Part shown: one piece after another, positions 5,446-5,686 of the stretch
Layout of the letters: each line of letters starts with the position of its first letter
Numbering within the stretch: the stretch's first letter is position 1
Assembly (NCBI GenBank): GCA_023405565.1
Contig: JAEXXW010000314.1
Coordinates: 1-5,686 of the forward strand
Source: Pseudomonadota bacterium
GTDB lineage: Bacteria > Pseudomonadota > Alphaproteobacteria > Rhizobiales > Xanthobacteraceae
DNA length: 5,686 nucleotides
Direction of reading: 5' to 3'
The notes under the pieces: model-generated
Seen by the model: only the letters and a program-made list of their open reading frames with translations
The model's database searches: none
What the model was told of the DNA's origin: nothing
Translations under genes and position numbers: made by a program

Positions 5446-5686
5446 TTACGAATTCGCGACAGCGAGCGAGTTGTGGCCGTTAACGACAGCGCCCAGTTCG
5501 TGCTTGCCGAAACGGATCATCGAGAAATGGCCGAAGGGCGGCGTCAGCCGGCGCTCGATCAGTTCAATCTCCGGCTTGCGCGACAACCAGGCCAGATACC
5601 GTTCCCAACCAAACTCGGTCCGCCAGCCGAGCTTGCGCGCAGCCGGCGCGACCAGATGCTCGATCGAACGGCGCAACCCCGTCTCA
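5446..5686 (-). CDS. SAM-dependent methyltransferase, C-terminal part (PmtA-like phospholipid N-methyltransferase)
   Basis: The last 79 residues of a protein entering from the right edge. The order LVAPAARKLGWRTEF, then a Trp-rich helix (WERYLAWLS), IELIERRLTPPFGHFSMIRF and a short tail resembles the C-terminus of Rhodobacter-type phosphatidylethanolamine N-methyltransferases and related class-I methyltransferases, where a proline-containing P-F/L-G-x-F-T/S-x-x-R-F strand ends the fold. PmtA enzymes methylate phosphatidylethanolamine to phosphatidylcholine at the membrane surface. The SAM-binding GxGxG motif would lie outside the window, so the class is a judgement from the tail alone. About 20 extra residues (KHELGAVVNGHNSLAVANS) follow the usual end. 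It leads directly into the Mpo1-like gene. A quinone or other small-molecule methyltransferase is the alternative. Confidence 0.6.
   Translation of the reverse strand, partial: ETGLRRSIEHLVAPAARKLGWRTEFGWERYLAWLSRKPEIELIERRLTPPFGHFSMIRFGKHELGAVVNGHNSLAVANS

Overview
The window looks like chromosomal DNA from a GC-rich alphaproteobacterium, probably Hyphomicrobiales and possibly the Bradyrhizobium/Rhodopseudomonas group. This is an inference from protein style (DUF6496 and DUF3175 small proteins, a Rhodobacter-type phospholipid methyltransferase tail), strong GC preference at third codon positions, and candidate EcfG-type and CtrA-type regulatory motifs. No RNA gene, CRISPR array or insertion sequence was seen.

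Left part (1-2113): the N-terminal part of an IclR-family regulator runs off the left edge on the minus strand. After a short intergenic stretch comes a small, very basic DUF6496 protein (minus), whose leader carries three tandem 15-bp units that each contain a Shine-Dalgarno-like core. Divergent from it, a GGAAC-N17-CGTT motif resembling a general-stress (EcfG) promoter points toward a DUF3175 protein (plus). The roughly 200 bp between motif and gene holds an uncertain small frame ending in a TGATG overlap with the DUF3175 start. A hypothetical 111-aa protein follows (minus), then a 259-bp gap with a TTAA-N7-TTAA CtrA-like site.

Right part (2114-5686): four genes that all suggest membrane-lipid chemistry. 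They are a phosphatidylserine decarboxylase (minus), a class-III PLP aminotransferase with a membrane-anchor-like N-terminus (plus), an Mpo1/DUF962-like multi-pass membrane protein (minus), and the C-terminus of a SAM-dependent methyltransferase resembling phosphatidylethanolamine N-methyltransferase (minus, cut by the right edge). The decarboxylase and aminotransferase are divergent, with start codons possibly 2 bp apart. The methyltransferase and Mpo1-like gene are 22 bp apart and probably cotranscribed. They converge on the aminotransferase across a perfect 15-bp-stem terminator.

Taken together the right part may be an uncharacterised aminolipid or head-group-modifying locus: decarboxylation and N-methylation are the ordinary serine-phospholipid to PE to PC chemistry, while the transaminase and the Mpo1-like candidate dioxygenase have no place in that route. 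The joint pathway is inference; the individual family calls are better supported.
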